This document shows, piece by piece, positions 29,529 through 39,233 of a stretch of DNA of 64,000 nucleotides. A program made the translations under genes and the position numbers. The notes under the pieces are model-generated. The model was not told the origin of the DNA. It made no database searches and saw only the letters and a program-made list of their open reading frames with translations. The stretch comes from Hyphomicrobiales bacterium (lineage in GTDB: Bacteria > Pseudomonadota > Alphaproteobacteria > Rhizobiales > Beijerinckiaceae): assembly GCA_004144595.1 (NCBI GenBank), contig SEEM01000001.1, positions 62,001 to 126,000 on the forward strand, read 5' to 3'. Every line of letters begins with the position of its first letter. Positions within the stretch are counted from its first letter, which is position 1.

Positions 29529-29690
29529 ATGACCACGATCGGCACCTATCGTCGCCGCCGTGAGGCGGTCTACCGAACCGTCCGCCGGACATCGGCCGGC
29601 GGCTGGAAAGCCTACCTACTGCATCTGTTCGGCTCGGTCGCCTTGCTCGCCATCCTCATCGGCGCGCGCGTCTGGCGGCACCTGTACTGA
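29529..29690 (+). CDS. Small single-pass membrane protein, 53 residues
   Basis: A short ORF with a strong ribosome-binding site (GGAGG 5 bases before the ATG at 29529) encodes a 53-residue protein. It has a very basic N-terminal half (RRRREAVYRTVRRT) and one hydrophobic segment (LLHLFGSVALLAILIGARVW) near the C-terminus. An in-frame ATG at 29517 overlaps the Shine-Dalgarno and is less likely. An intrinsic terminator follows 10 bases after the stop, which argues for a genuine transcription unit. I recognise no family; the orientation would leave the Arg-rich part in the cytoplasm. Confidence 0.6.
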   Translation: MTTIGTYRRRREAVYRTVRRTSAGGWKAYLLHLFGSVALLAILIGARVWRHLY

Positions 29691-29699
29691 GCGCAAACG

Positions 29700-29730
29700 A
29701 AAGGGGCGCCGCTATACCGCGGCGCCCCTT
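29700..29730. terminator. Terminator between small ORF and malate synthase
   Basis: AAGGGGCGCCGC and GCGGCGCCCCTT form a 12-base stem with a short loop, placed between convergent genes (stops at 29690 and 29755). A/T-rich ends on both sides suit bidirectional use. Confidence 0.8.
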
Positions 29731-29754
29731 CGAGATCGTCGATGCGTGGCGAGC

Positions 29755-31362
<1,608 letters not shown>

Positions 31363-31663
31363 GGATGGTCCTCCGATCGCGTTGCGGCCATGATTCCCCG
31401 AAAACGTTCTTTATATAATCAGGATGAAGTGACGATCACTTGTTCCATTTCGGAAATAATTCCGCTTTCGCGCTGAGAGTTCGATGATGCAATCAGGGGT
31501 TGCGTAAACCTGATGGTGAACGCAAAATGACGTAACGGCAGCGGATTTCGAATCAAAATGCACAGATAGGGCCGACTTCAGCAAATCGGTTTCAGCAATT
31601 CGTAAGCTCCGGCCGCCAACGCTTCCAGGGTCGAATGCGCCAATTTGGCCCGGGACGAGGCAC
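31363..31663. promoter_or_regulatory. Divergent AT-rich promoter region, aceB / tadG-like
   Basis: This 301-base non-coding region is markedly AT-richer than its surroundings, with TTTATATAATC near 31410-31420 and a dyad TTCC-ATTTC-GGAA at 31443-31455. It must contain the promoters of both divergent genes. I cannot identify a specific operator. Confidence 0.45.
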
Positions 31664-32941
31664 ATGATGAAGATCGGCTCGCTGCCTGAAATGCTCCGGC
31701 GCTTTCGTCGCGATGAGGGCGGCAATTTCCTGATGATGTTCGGGCTCACGCTCATCCCGCTGCTGGGCGTCGCCGGCGTCGCGATCGACTATTCCCGCGC
31801 CAGCAACGCCCGGCAGGCGCTCAATGCGGCGATCGATTCCGCGGCGCTGATGGGCGCGCGCGATGCGCAGAAGCTAACCGATGGACAGCTCAGGACCCGC
31901 ATCAACGACTGGATTCGCGAAAACCTGCCGGCCGATGTGAAAAGCGAATATACCGGCGCCACCGTGACGATCGACCGGACGGCTCGGACGATCAAGATCG
32001 AGGCCAACGCCGTCGTGCCGACGACCCTCTCCGGCGTGCTCGGTGTCAGCCAGCTTCCCGTGGCCACGAACAGCCAGTCGACCTGGGGAACCAACAAGAT
32101 CGAGCTCGCGCTCGTGCTCGACAATACGGGCTCGATGTCCTCCTCGGGCAAGATGACGGCCCTGAAGCAGGCTTCCAAGGACCTCATCCAGATCATGAAG
32201 GATGCGTCGATCGATCCCGAGCAGATCAAGATCTCGATCGTGCCGTTCAACACCCAGGTGCGGATCGATCGCGGGCTGAAGGATGAAGCCTGGATTCGCT
32301 ACGGCATGACGCGGAAGATCAACTGCGACTGGTGGGGCAACAACTGCACGACCCAGAGCCTCACCAAGGCCACCTGGGCCGCCAGCGAGGGCTGCATCGC
32401 CGACCGCGATCAGAACTACGATGTCAGTGATGCCGGCTCCTACGCCGCCGGTGCGCAGCAATATCCTGCAACCTGGTGCAGCCAGACCTCGCTTGCACAG
32501 GTCCTGCCGCTCACCGCGGACTGGACGGCGCTCAACAACCGCGTCGACTTGATGACCCCCGTCGGCAATACCAACGTCACGATCGGTGCCGTATGGGGCT
32601 GGGCGACGCTGTCGCAGGCGGCTCCGTTCACGGAGGCGAAGCCTTCGACCGAGCCGTTGCTGAAGAAATACATGATCCTGCTGACCGACGGCGACAACAC
32701 CGAAAACCGCTTCACCACCAACGGCAACGACATCGATGCCCGCACGACGCTCGCCTGCACGGGAGTCAAGGCCGCGGGGATCAGTCTCTACACCATCCGC
32801 GTCATCGACGGCGATGCGAACCTGCTGAAGAACTGCGCCACGCGGCCGGAGATGTATTACGACGTCAAGAACGCCTCGCAGCTCAGCCCGATCTTCAAGG
32901 CGATCGCCAGCGAGATCAGCGCGGTGCGCCTGACGCAGTAG
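31664..32941 (+). CDS. TadG-like pilus-assembly protein with von Willebrand A domain
   Basis: The 425-residue protein has an N-terminal TadE/TadG-type segment (RRDEGGNFLMMFGLTLIPLLGVAGVAIDYSRA, a single membrane helix followed by a helical stretch). An extracytoplasmic vWA domain begins IELALVLDNTGSMSSSGKM (D-x-S-x-S-like metal site DNTGSMS, about 148-154) and includes ILLTDGDNTEN. Six or more cysteines suggest disulfides. TadG proteins belong to Flp/Tad adhesive pilus loci, but none of the other tad genes is here. It is isolated and its 3' end overlaps the convergent HD gene by 26 bases. Confidence 0.82.
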   Translation: MMKIGSLPEMLRRFRRDEGGNFLMMFGLTLIPLLGVAGVAIDYSRASNARQALNAAIDSAALMGARDAQKLTDGQLRTRINDWIRENLPADVKSEYTGATVTIDRTARTIKIEANAVVPTTLSGVLGVSQLPVATNSQSTWGTNKIELALVLDNTGSMSSSGKMTALKQASKDLIQIMKDASIDPEQIKISIVPFNTQVRIDRGLKDEAWIRYGMTRKINCDWWGNNCTTQSLTKATWAASEGCIADRDQNYDVSDAGSYAAGAQQYPATWCSQTSLAQVLPLTADWTALNNRVDLMTPVGNTNVTIGAVWGWATLSQAAPFTEAKPSTEPLLKKYMILLTDGDNTENRFTTNGNDIDARTTLACTGVKAAGISLYTIRVIDGDANLLKNCATRPEMYYDVKNASQLSPIFKAIASEISAVRLTQ

Positions 32942-33542
32942 AACCGTCGCCGAGCGCGGAAAAGCGCGCCAGGAAGCGCGCCTGCGCCGCCTCGGTGTCG
33001 AGCGGGTCGAGCCAGGACAGAACCTCAGTCGGCAGCGCCTGCGGCCGGCCGAAGAATTTCAGGGCCTCCTCGCGGCCGAAGCCGGCCAGCCGCGTCGCCT
33101 CGAAGAATGCGGCGATGGTGTCGGCCTCCTTGATCTTCCGCTTCAGGATGGCCGGGGTCGCGGCCGGCAGGCCGAAGCGCAGGTGGATCGCCGCCAGCAG
33201 GCGCAGTTCCACGCTCTTGTAGGCGTCGCCCATCACGACCTTGAACGGCGAGATCATGTCGCCGATGACGTATTCCGGCGCATCGTGGAGCAGAGCCATC
33301 AGATGGCAACTCCGGTCCCAGTCCGGATAGAGATGGGCGGCTATCGCCTCGACCAGCAGCGAATGCTGCGCGACCGAGAAGGAATGGGCGCCGCGCGTCT
33401 GGCCGTTCCAGCGGGCGACGCGGGCGAGACCATGGGCGATGTCCTCGATCTCGATATCCAGCGGCGAGGGGTCGAGCAGATCGAGCCTGCGGCCCGACAG
33501 CATGCGCTGCCAGGCGCGCGGCGGTTCGGGCTTGCGGGCCAT
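32916..33542 (-). CDS. HD-domain hydrolase (YfbR-like)
   Basis: This 208-residue protein has the HD metal-binding pattern: HSFSVAQHSLLV (first His), LMALLHDAPEYVIGDMISP (the His-Asp doublet), and a later EADTIAAFFEA, similar to YfbR-type 5'-deoxynucleotidases. The nucleotide substrate is not certain. Its start overlaps the stop of tag by one base (TGATG), so it is the third gene of a ygfZ-tag-HD operon. Its 3' end runs 26 bases into the convergent TadG-like gene. Confidence 0.87.
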   Translation of the reverse strand: MARKPEPPRAWQRMLSGRRLDLLDPSPLDIEIEDIAHGLARVARWNGQTRGAHSFSVAQHSLLVEAIAAHLYPDWDRSCHLMALLHDAPEYVIGDMISPFKVVMGDAYKSVELRLLAAIHLRFGLPAATPAILKRKIKEADTIAAFFEATRLAGFGREEALKFFGRPQALPTEVLSWLDPLDTEAAQARFLARFSALGDGSTASGAPR

Positions 33543-34186
33543 CAGGCAGCGGGGCGCGAGTCGCGCGCCAGCGCGGCGCATTCGCTCCAGCGGAAGCACC
33601 CGGTCAGGTGGTCGTTGACCAGCCCGCAGGCCTCCATGAAGGCGTAGACGATGGTCGGGCCGCAGAAGGTGAAGCCGGCCTTCTTGAGTTCCTTCGAGAC
33701 GGTCTCGGAGAGCTTGGTCTGGGTCGGCACCTCGCCCTGTGCGCGATAGCTGTTCTGCAGCACGCGGCCATCGAGATGCTTCCAGAGGAAATCGGCGAAG
33801 GGTTCGCGCTCGCTGATGCGGAGATAGGCCTGCGCGCTCCTGATCGTGCCCTCGATCTTGCCGCGATGGCGGATGATGCCGGGGTCTGCGAGCAGGCGCT
33901 GCACATCGGCCTCGGTGAAGCGGGCGACCGCTTCCGGCTCGAAACCGGCGAAGCCGGCGCGGAAGGCGTCGCGCTTCCTGAGGATGGTGATCCAGGACAG
34001 CCCGGCCTGGAAGCCGTCCAGGATCAGCTTCTCCCAGAGCGCGCGGGAATCGTATTCCGGCACGCCCCATTCGGTGTCGTGATAGGCGAGGTAGAGCGGC
34101 TCGGTGCCCGGCCAGCGGCAGCGGAACTTGCCGTCCGGCCCTTCAATCGCGATGCGTTCCTCGCTGGGGATGACGGCGTCGCTCAT
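33542..34186 (-). CDS. tag: DNA-3-methyladenine glycosylase I
   Basis: Tag removes 3-methyladenine (and 3-methylguanine) from alkylated DNA in base excision repair. The 214-residue protein has the family's N-terminal zinc-binding CRWPG and YHDTEWGVP (Cys and His ligands), WEKLILDGFQAGLSWITILRKRDAFR, the helix-hairpin region, and the C-terminal GCFRWSEC supplying further ligands. Its ATG overlaps the ygfZ stop by 4 bases (ATGA) and its stop overlaps the HD gene, so it is translationally coupled on both sides. Confidence 0.95.
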   Translation of the reverse strand: MSDAVIPSEERIAIEGPDGKFRCRWPGTEPLYLAYHDTEWGVPEYDSRALWEKLILDGFQAGLSWITILRKRDAFRAGFAGFEPEAVARFTEADVQRLLADPGIIRHRGKIEGTIRSAQAYLRISEREPFADFLWKHLDGRVLQNSYRAQGEVPTQTKLSETVSKELKKAGFTFCGPTIVYAFMEACGLVNDHLTGCFRWSECAALARDSRPAA

Positions 34187-35082
34187 AGGGCAGCTCCTGC
34201 GGCAGCGCCGAAGCCCGCTTCGCCGGGGAAGGGGAAGCGGATGAAGGCGGGCTTCTCCGCGAGATGGAAGGCCAGCCCGCCGCCGAGCAGGGGCGCGCCG
34301 TCGGCGAGCGCATCGGCCAGCCGGTCCAGGCGGAGCATGGCGAGCGCCCGCCCGTCGGCACCCGAGCCGATGCTGCCGAGCGGCTTGCCGCCGGCTGTCG
34401 CGTCCGCGCCGGTTTCGGCCGCGATGCCTTCGTCGAAGACGATCGGCACGATGCGCGTGCGTGCCGTGCCGCGATGCTGCATGCGGGAGACGACCTCCTG
34501 CCCGATATAGCAGCCCTTCCTGAAGGAGACGCCGCCGAGCTGGTCGAGCAGGGCTTCGTGCGGGAAGGTGTCGCCATAGGCGAAGTCGCGCCCGCCTGCG
34601 GGAATGCCGAGCGCGACGCGGCGGGCGTGGTAGGCCTCCGCCTCGGCGGTGACGAGCGCCTCGACACCCTCGACATCGGTGATGGCGCGCTGGCCGAGCG
34701 CCGGCAGGCGGGGGTCGTCATAGACGAGGCCGGCATCCTCCGGCAGCGGGGTGCCATCGACGGCGGCGATGACCGCGCTCGTCTCGGTGAGGTCGTCCAG
34801 CGCGACCTTGGCGCGCAGCTTGTAGAGCTTCAGGCGTTTCATCAGGTCGGCGGTCTGGAGCAGGGGGCAATCGAGCAGGAAGCCGCCGCCATCCTCCGGC
34901 GTCAGCGCGAGGATGAAGAAATCGCAGATCATCTTGCCTTGCGGCGTCAGCAGCGCGCCGTAGCCGGCCTGTCCGGGCATGACCGGATCGAGATCGTTGG
35001 TCACGAGGTTCTGCAGGAAGTCGCGTGCATCGTCGCCGCTGACGCGGATGACGCCGCGATCGATCAATCGTGTGGCGGACAT
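34183..35082 (-). CDS. ygfZ: YgfZ/GcvT-family folate-binding protein
   Basis: YgfZ-type proteins help iron-sulfur cluster enzyme maturation in a folate-dependent way. The 299-residue product has VSGDDARDFLQNLVTND at the N-terminus, GKMICDFFIL, and the diagnostic KGCYIGQEVVSRMQHRG motif (K-G-C-Y-x-G-Q-E) at about 191-207. I chose ATG at 35082 (MSATRLIDRGVIRV); the open frame extends much farther upstream but through an intergenic repeat. It heads the ygfZ-tag-HD operon and is divergent from the dihydroorotase gene. Confidence 0.92.
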   Translation of the reverse strand: MSATRLIDRGVIRVSGDDARDFLQNLVTNDLDPVMPGQAGYGALLTPQGKMICDFFILALTPEDGGGFLLDCPLLQTADLMKRLKLYKLRAKVALDDLTETSAVIAAVDGTPLPEDAGLVYDDPRLPALGQRAITDVEGVEALVTAEAEAYHARRVALGIPAGGRDFAYGDTFPHEALLDQLGGVSFRKGCYIGQEVVSRMQHRGTARTRIVPIVFDEGIAAETGADATAGGKPLGSIGSGADGRALAMLRLDRLADALADGAPLLGGGLAFHLAEKPAFIRFPFPGEAGFGAAAGAAL

Positions 35083-35207
35083 GGGCAGCCGTTCCAGTTC
35101 TGATGTCGGGCCGAGGCTCGTCAGCCGAATGGGGTTGATGGCGCCACCCGAAAACGGTTTGGGCTTCCGGGACGGCGCGTTGGCCGATAGGTAGGCTGCA
35201 TCCGCCG

Positions 35208-35309
35208 CTAGAGCAATTCCGCGTTTCCCTGAAACTCGGGATTGCTCTAGCCCCTTGTTTTCTAGCATTTTCTTCACGCGAACCGGTATCCACTTCGCTT
35301 GAAAATGCT
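35208..35309. repeat. Two-hairpin intergenic repeat, copy 1 (CTAGAGCAATTCC...GAAAATGCT)
   Basis: About 102 bases between ygfZ and the dihydroorotase gene. AGAGCAATTCC pairs with GGGATTGCTCT, and AGCATTTTC pairs perfectly with GAAAATGCT, giving two hairpins separated by a T-rich linker. A second copy with the same order and several substitutions lies at 47329-47430. Confidence 0.85.
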
Positions 35310-35335
35310 CCCTGCTCAACCTCCGGAGACCAGCC

Positions 35336-36676
35336 ATGCCCCAGACCTACGACGTGATCCTCAAGGGCGGCACGGTGGTGAACCAGGACGGCCGCGTCGC
35401 GCGGGATGTCGGCGTCACCGGCGGCAAGATCATGGCGCTGGGCGATCTCAGCCAAGCCTCGGCCGGCGAGGTCGTCGATTGCACCGGCCTGCATATCCTG
35501 CCCGGCGTGATCGACAGCCAGGTGCATTTCCGCGAGCCCGGCCTCGATCATAAGGAAGACCTGGAGACAGGTTCGCGCTCTGCGGCGCTCGGCGGCGTGA
35601 CCTGCGTCTTCGAGATGCCGAACACGATCCCGCAGACGACGACGCCGGAGGCGCTGGCCGACAAGATCAGGCGCGGGCGCCATCGCATGCATTGCGACTT
35701 CGCCTTCTGGGTCGGCGGCACGCATGAGAACGCGCATGAGGTCGCCGAGCTCGAGCGGCTTCCCGGCGCGGCCGGCATCAAGGTGTTCATGGGCTCCTCC
35801 ACCGGCGACCTGCTGGTCGAGGATGACAAGGGCGTCGCCGAAATCCTGAAGCGCACGCGCCGGCGCGCCGCCTTCCATTCCGAGGACGAGGGGATGCTGC
35901 GCGAGCGCATGGGCCTTCGTGTCGAGGGCGATCCGTCGAGCCATCCTGTCTGGCGCTCACCCGAAGTGGCGCTGACCTGCACCAAGCGGCTGGTGCGGAT
36001 CGCGCGCGAGACCGGCGCGCGCGTGCATATCCTGCATATCTCGACCGGTGAGGAGATGGTCTTCCTCAAGGACCACAAGGATGTCGCCACCGTCGAGGTT
36101 CTGCCGAACCACCTGACGCTGGTAGCGCCCGATTGCTACGAGCGGCTCGGCACCTATGCCCAGATGAACCCGCCGATCCGCGACGACAGCCATCGCCAGC
36201 GCATCTGGTGGGGCGTTGAGCAGGGCATCGTCGACGTGCTCGGCTCCGACCACGCGCCGCATACCCATGAGGAGAAGCACCATCCCTATCCGGCGAGCCA
36301 TTCCGGCATGCCCGGCGTGCAGACGCTGGTGCCGATCATGCTCGACCATGTGAATGCCGGCCGGCTGACGCTGGAGCGCTTCGTCGATCTGAGCAGCGCC
36401 GGGCCGCAGCGCATCTTCGGGCTGGAAGGCAAGGGCCGGATCGCGGTCGGCTACGATGCGGACTTTACGATCGTCGACCTGAAGCGTCGCGAGACGATCA
36501 CCAAGGAGTGGAGCGCCTCGAAATGCGGCTGGACGCCCTATGACGGCGTTACCGTCACCGGCTGGCCGGTCGGCACCTTCGTGCGTGGTCTCAAGGTGAT
36601 GTGGGAAGGCGAATTGACGACCCCCTCGCAAGGCGAGCCGGCCCGCTTCCTGGAGGCGCTGCCGCGTAACGCCTGA
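35336..36676 (+). CDS. Dihydroorotase (class I, PyrC-like)
   Basis: This 446-residue amidohydrolase should catalyse the reversible cyclisation of carbamoyl-aspartate to dihydroorotate in pyrimidine synthesis. It has the metal motif VIDSQVHFREPG at about 58-69, EMPNTIPQTT, the putative carboxylated-lysine region GIKVFMGSSTG, HILHIST, and the active-site VLGSDHAPHTHEEK. The absence of pyrB next to it means it could instead be a second dihydroorotase or a related hydantoinase, but the HFREPG/DHAPH pair favours dihydroorotase. It starts 27 bases after the repeat. Confidence 0.88.
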   Translation: MPQTYDVILKGGTVVNQDGRVARDVGVTGGKIMALGDLSQASAGEVVDCTGLHILPGVIDSQVHFREPGLDHKEDLETGSRSAALGGVTCVFEMPNTIPQTTTPEALADKIRRGRHRMHCDFAFWVGGTHENAHEVAELERLPGAAGIKVFMGSSTGDLLVEDDKGVAEILKRTRRRAAFHSEDEGMLRERMGLRVEGDPSSHPVWRSPEVALTCTKRLVRIARETGARVHILHISTGEEMVFLKDHKDVATVEVLPNHLTLVAPDCYERLGTYAQMNPPIRDDSHRQRIWWGVEQGIVDVLGSDHAPHTHEEKHHPYPASHSGMPGVQTLVPIMLDHVNAGRLTLERFVDLSSAGPQRIFGLEGKGRIAVGYDADFTIVDLKRRETITKEWSASKCGWTPYDGVTVTGWPVGTFVRGLKVMWEGELTTPSQGEPARFLEALPRNA

Positions 36677-36687
36677 AACGGATCGGC

Positions 36688-36725
36688 GCCGCCCGCGTTC
36701 GGTTTGAGATGAGCGCGCGGGTGGC
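36688..36725 (+). terminator. Hairpin after the dihydroorotase gene
   Basis: GCCGCCCGCG pairs with CGCGGGTGGC (one G-T pair) with a long loop, 11 bases after the stop. It is followed by A-tracts rather than T-tracts on the plus strand, so it is only a possible terminator. Confidence 0.35.
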
Positions 36726-36857
36726 TCCGCAAAAAAACGAAAAAAGATTCCCGGCGTTGTCGATTCCAGCCGCGCCCGTTCGACGTCCAGTCAGAGAACG
36801 GGTTTCGGCGGTTCGCGCCGAAGCCGCCCGGTTCTCCCAAACCCAAGGAGAAGACCG

Positions 36858-37280
36858 ATGCGTGTGATGGTTCTGGTCAAGGCGAGCAAAGACAGCGAAG
36901 CCGGCGTGATGCCGGACCCGGACGTCTTCGCGAAGATGGGCGTCTACAATGAGGAACTGATCAAGGCCGGCATCCTGCTCGCCGCGGAAGGCCTGCAGCC
37001 GACCTCCAAGGGGCTGCGCATGCGCTTCTCGGGCAGCGAGCGGACGATCACCGACGGCCCCTTCGCCGAGACCAAGGAACTGCTGGCCGGCTTCTGGCTC
37101 TGGCAGGTGAAATCCTTCGACGAGGCCGTCGAGTGGCTGAAGCGCGCGCCCTTCGACGGCAACACCGAGATCGAGCTCAGGCCCGTCTTCGAGATGGAGG
37201 ATTTCGGCGAGATGGCGACGCCGGAACGGCGCGACCGGAAGGATAACCTGCGCGCCGCATTCGAGAAGCGCCCCGGCTGA
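36858..37280 (+). CDS. DGPF/YCII-domain protein, first of a pair
   Basis: This 140-residue YCII-related protein contains the diagnostic DGPFAETKELLAGFWLW at about 66-82 and begins MRVMVLVKASKDSEAG. It is clearly a paralogue of the next gene (roughly half of the residues identical by eye, including YNEEL, KAGI, GLQP and DGPFAETKEL). DGPF proteins are the typical partners of ECF42 sigma factors, and one lies 550 bases downstream. No enzymatic activity is established. An AAGGAGAAG ribosome-binding site lies directly upstream of the ATG. Confidence 0.92.
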   Translation: MRVMVLVKASKDSEAGVMPDPDVFAKMGVYNEELIKAGILLAAEGLQPTSKGLRMRFSGSERTITDGPFAETKELLAGFWLWQVKSFDEAVEWLKRAPFDGNTEIELRPVFEMEDFGEMATPERRDRKDNLRAAFEKRPG

Positions 37281-37355
37281 GCCGGCCCGGTATCCCAACC
37301 CGATCAAATGGACGATGCAGGCGAAGGCTTCCGTCCCATCCAATGGAGAAAAGCG

Positions 37356-37781
37356 ATGCGTTTCATGGTGATGGTCAAGGCGACCCAGGACAGCGAAGCT
37401 GGTGCGCAGCCGACCCAGGAGCTGCTCGAGGCGATGATGGCCTATAACGAAGAGCTGGTGAAAGCCGGCATCATGAAGGGCGGCGACGGCCTGCAGCCGA
37501 GTTCGAAGGGCGCGCGCGTCCAGTTCGATGGCGCCCAGCGCGCCGTCGTCGACGGGCCCTTCGCGGAGACCAAGGAACTGGTCGCCGGCTACTGGCTCTG
37601 GGAATGCGCCTCGCTCGACGAGGCGATCGCCTGGGTCAAGCGCTGCCCCAATCCAATGCCCGGCCCGTCAGAGATTGAGATCCGGCCGCTGTTCGATCTG
37701 GCCGATTTCGGCGAGATCGTCACGCCGGAGACAGCGGCGCAGTGGGACCGCCTCAAGGCCGAGGCCGGCGGGCAGGGCTGA
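37356..37781 (+). CDS. DGPF/YCII-domain protein, second of a pair
   Basis: The 141-residue product begins MRFMVMVKATQDSEAG and contains VDGPFAETKELVAGYWLWE. The start at 37356 is supported by GGAGA 8 bases upstream and by alignment with the preceding paralogue; a longer frame from 37308 is open but adds residues the paralogue lacks. With the ECF42-type sigma factor that begins 50 bases later it probably forms one transcription unit. The two DGPF copies look like a tandem duplication that has diverged. Confidence 0.92.
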   Translation: MRFMVMVKATQDSEAGAQPTQELLEAMMAYNEELVKAGIMKGGDGLQPSSKGARVQFDGAQRAVVDGPFAETKELVAGYWLWECASLDEAIAWVKRCPNPMPGPSEIEIRPLFDLADFGEIVTPETAAQWDRLKAEAGGQG

Positions 37782-37831
37782 TCGACCGACCCGCTTGCCA
37801 GCCGATGGGCTGATGGTGTGTATCGCTTCCC

Positions 37832-39103
37832 ATGTCGGGCAGCGATGCACACCGCACCATCGAGACGGTCTGGCGCATGGAGTCGCCGAGGCTGATCGCG
37901 GGCCTTGCGCGCCTGACCCGCGATGTCGGCCGGGCCGAGGAACTGGCGCAGGACGCGCTGGTCGCGGCGCTGAAGCAGTGGCCCGCGGAGGGTGTGCCGC
38001 ACAATCCGGCGGCCTGGCTGATGCAGGTCGCCAAGCATCGGGCGCTCGACACCGCTCGGCGCGAGATCATGGCCCGGCGCAAGCAGGACGAGATCGGCCG
38101 CGACATCGACAATGAAGGGCCGGCGATGCCGGATATCGACGAGGCGCTCGATGACGAGGTCGGCGACGACCTGCTGCGCCTGATCTTCACCGCCTGTCAT
38201 CCGGTGCTGCCCAAGGAGGCGCGGATCGCGCTGACACTGCGCCTCCTCGGCGGCCTGACGACCGACGAGATCGCGCGCGCCTTCCTGGTGCCGGAACCGA
38301 CCATGGCGCAGCGCATCGTGCGGGCGAAGAAGACGCTGAGCGAAGCGAAGGTGCCGTATGAGGTGCCGGCCGGTGCCGAGCTCGGCGCGCGCCTCGCCTC
38401 GGTGCTGGAGGTCGTCTATCTGATCTTCAACGAGGGCTATTCAGCGACCGCGGGGGAGGACTGGGTCAGGCCGGGGCTCTGCGAGGAGGCGCTGCGGCTC
38501 GGGCGCATCCTGGCGGCGCGGGCGCCTGACGAGCCCGAGGTCCATGGCCTCGTGGCGCTGATGGAATTGCAGGCCTCGCGGCTCCGGGCTCGTGTCGGCC
38601 CAGACGGCGAGCCGATCCTGCTGCTCGACCAGAACCGCGCCCGATGGGACCGATTGCTGATCGGGCGCGGGCTTGCCGGGCTGGAGCGGGGACAACGGCT
38701 CGCCGGCACGGCGCCCGGGCCTTACCTGTTGCAAGCCGCGCTCGCCGCCTGTCACGCCCGCGCCCGAACCGCCGAGGAGACCGACTGGAAGCGGATCGTC
38801 GCGCTCTACACCGTGCTCGGACAGGTGACCCCGTCGCCCATCGTGGAGCTCAACCGCGCCGTGGCGGTCAGCATGGCGGATGGGCCGGAGGCCGGGCTCG
38901 CCCTGGTCGAGGCGTTGGCGGGCGAGCCCGCGCTGAAGCGCTATCACTTGCTGCCGGGCGTGCGCGGCGACCTGCTCGCCAAGCTCGGCCGCCACCGTGA
39001 GGCGGCGGAGGCTTTCGACAGCGCGGTTGCCTTGACGCAGAACGCAAGGGAGCGGGCTCTGATGCAGGACAGGGCTGCCACGGAACGGGCCGCCGACGCT
39101 TGA
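37832..39103 (+). CDS. ECF42-type RNA polymerase sigma factor with C-terminal TPR region
   Basis: The 423-residue protein is far longer than ordinary ECF sigma factors. Region 2 (about 12-80: ESPRLIAGLARLTRDVGRAEELAQDALVAAL) and region 4 (about 120-175: LTLRLLGGLTTDEIARAFLVPEPTMAQRI) are followed by a long C-terminal domain starting VLEVVYLIFNEGY, with TPR-like helices (AVAVSMADGPEAGLALVEAL, REAAEAFDSAVAL). This architecture and the adjacent DGPF genes are the hallmark of ECF42; no anti-sigma factor is present, as is usual for that group. The expected targets are the DGPF genes themselves. Confidence 0.92.
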   Translation: MSGSDAHRTIETVWRMESPRLIAGLARLTRDVGRAEELAQDALVAALKQWPAEGVPHNPAAWLMQVAKHRALDTARREIMARRKQDEIGRDIDNEGPAMPDIDEALDDEVGDDLLRLIFTACHPVLPKEARIALTLRLLGGLTTDEIARAFLVPEPTMAQRIVRAKKTLSEAKVPYEVPAGAELGARLASVLEVVYLIFNEGYSATAGEDWVRPGLCEEALRLGRILAARAPDEPEVHGLVALMELQASRLRARVGPDGEPILLLDQNRARWDRLLIGRGLAGLERGQRLAGTAPGPYLLQAALAACHARARTAEETDWKRIVALYTVLGQVTPSPIVELNRAVAVSMADGPEAGLALVEALAGEPALKRYHLLPGVRGDLLAKLGRHREAAEAFDSAVALTQNARERALMQDRAATERAADA

Positions 39104-39165
39104 CCCTGGTCTCGTGAGCCGGCTTCGCCCTGTCGCTTACGCTGCCGTGAACCTGTCGCATTCCG

Positions 39166-39196
39166 TTGCAACTCTGTTCATGCCGGCGTCTATAAT
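39166..39196 (+). promoter_or_regulatory. Possible promoter of pgm
   Basis: A perfect TATAAT at 39191-39196 is preceded by TTGCAA at 39166-39171, a spacing of 19 bases, which is long. It lies 38 bases before the chosen pgm start. Evidence is the hexamers only. Confidence 0.4.
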
Positions 39197-39233
39197 GGAT
39201 GTCGCATCCGACTTGCCTGGAATGAGAGCCTAC

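Noticed and set aside
31411-31755. Minus-strand 114-codon frame in the aceB/TadG gap
   Set aside because: It overlaps the start of the TadG-like gene, has no family resemblance and no convincing ribosome-binding site; the gap is better explained as divergent promoters.
35083-35337. N-terminal extension of ygfZ
   Set aside because: The frame stays open through the intergenic repeat, but YgfZ proteins start near MSATRLIDRG and the extension has no conserved sequence.
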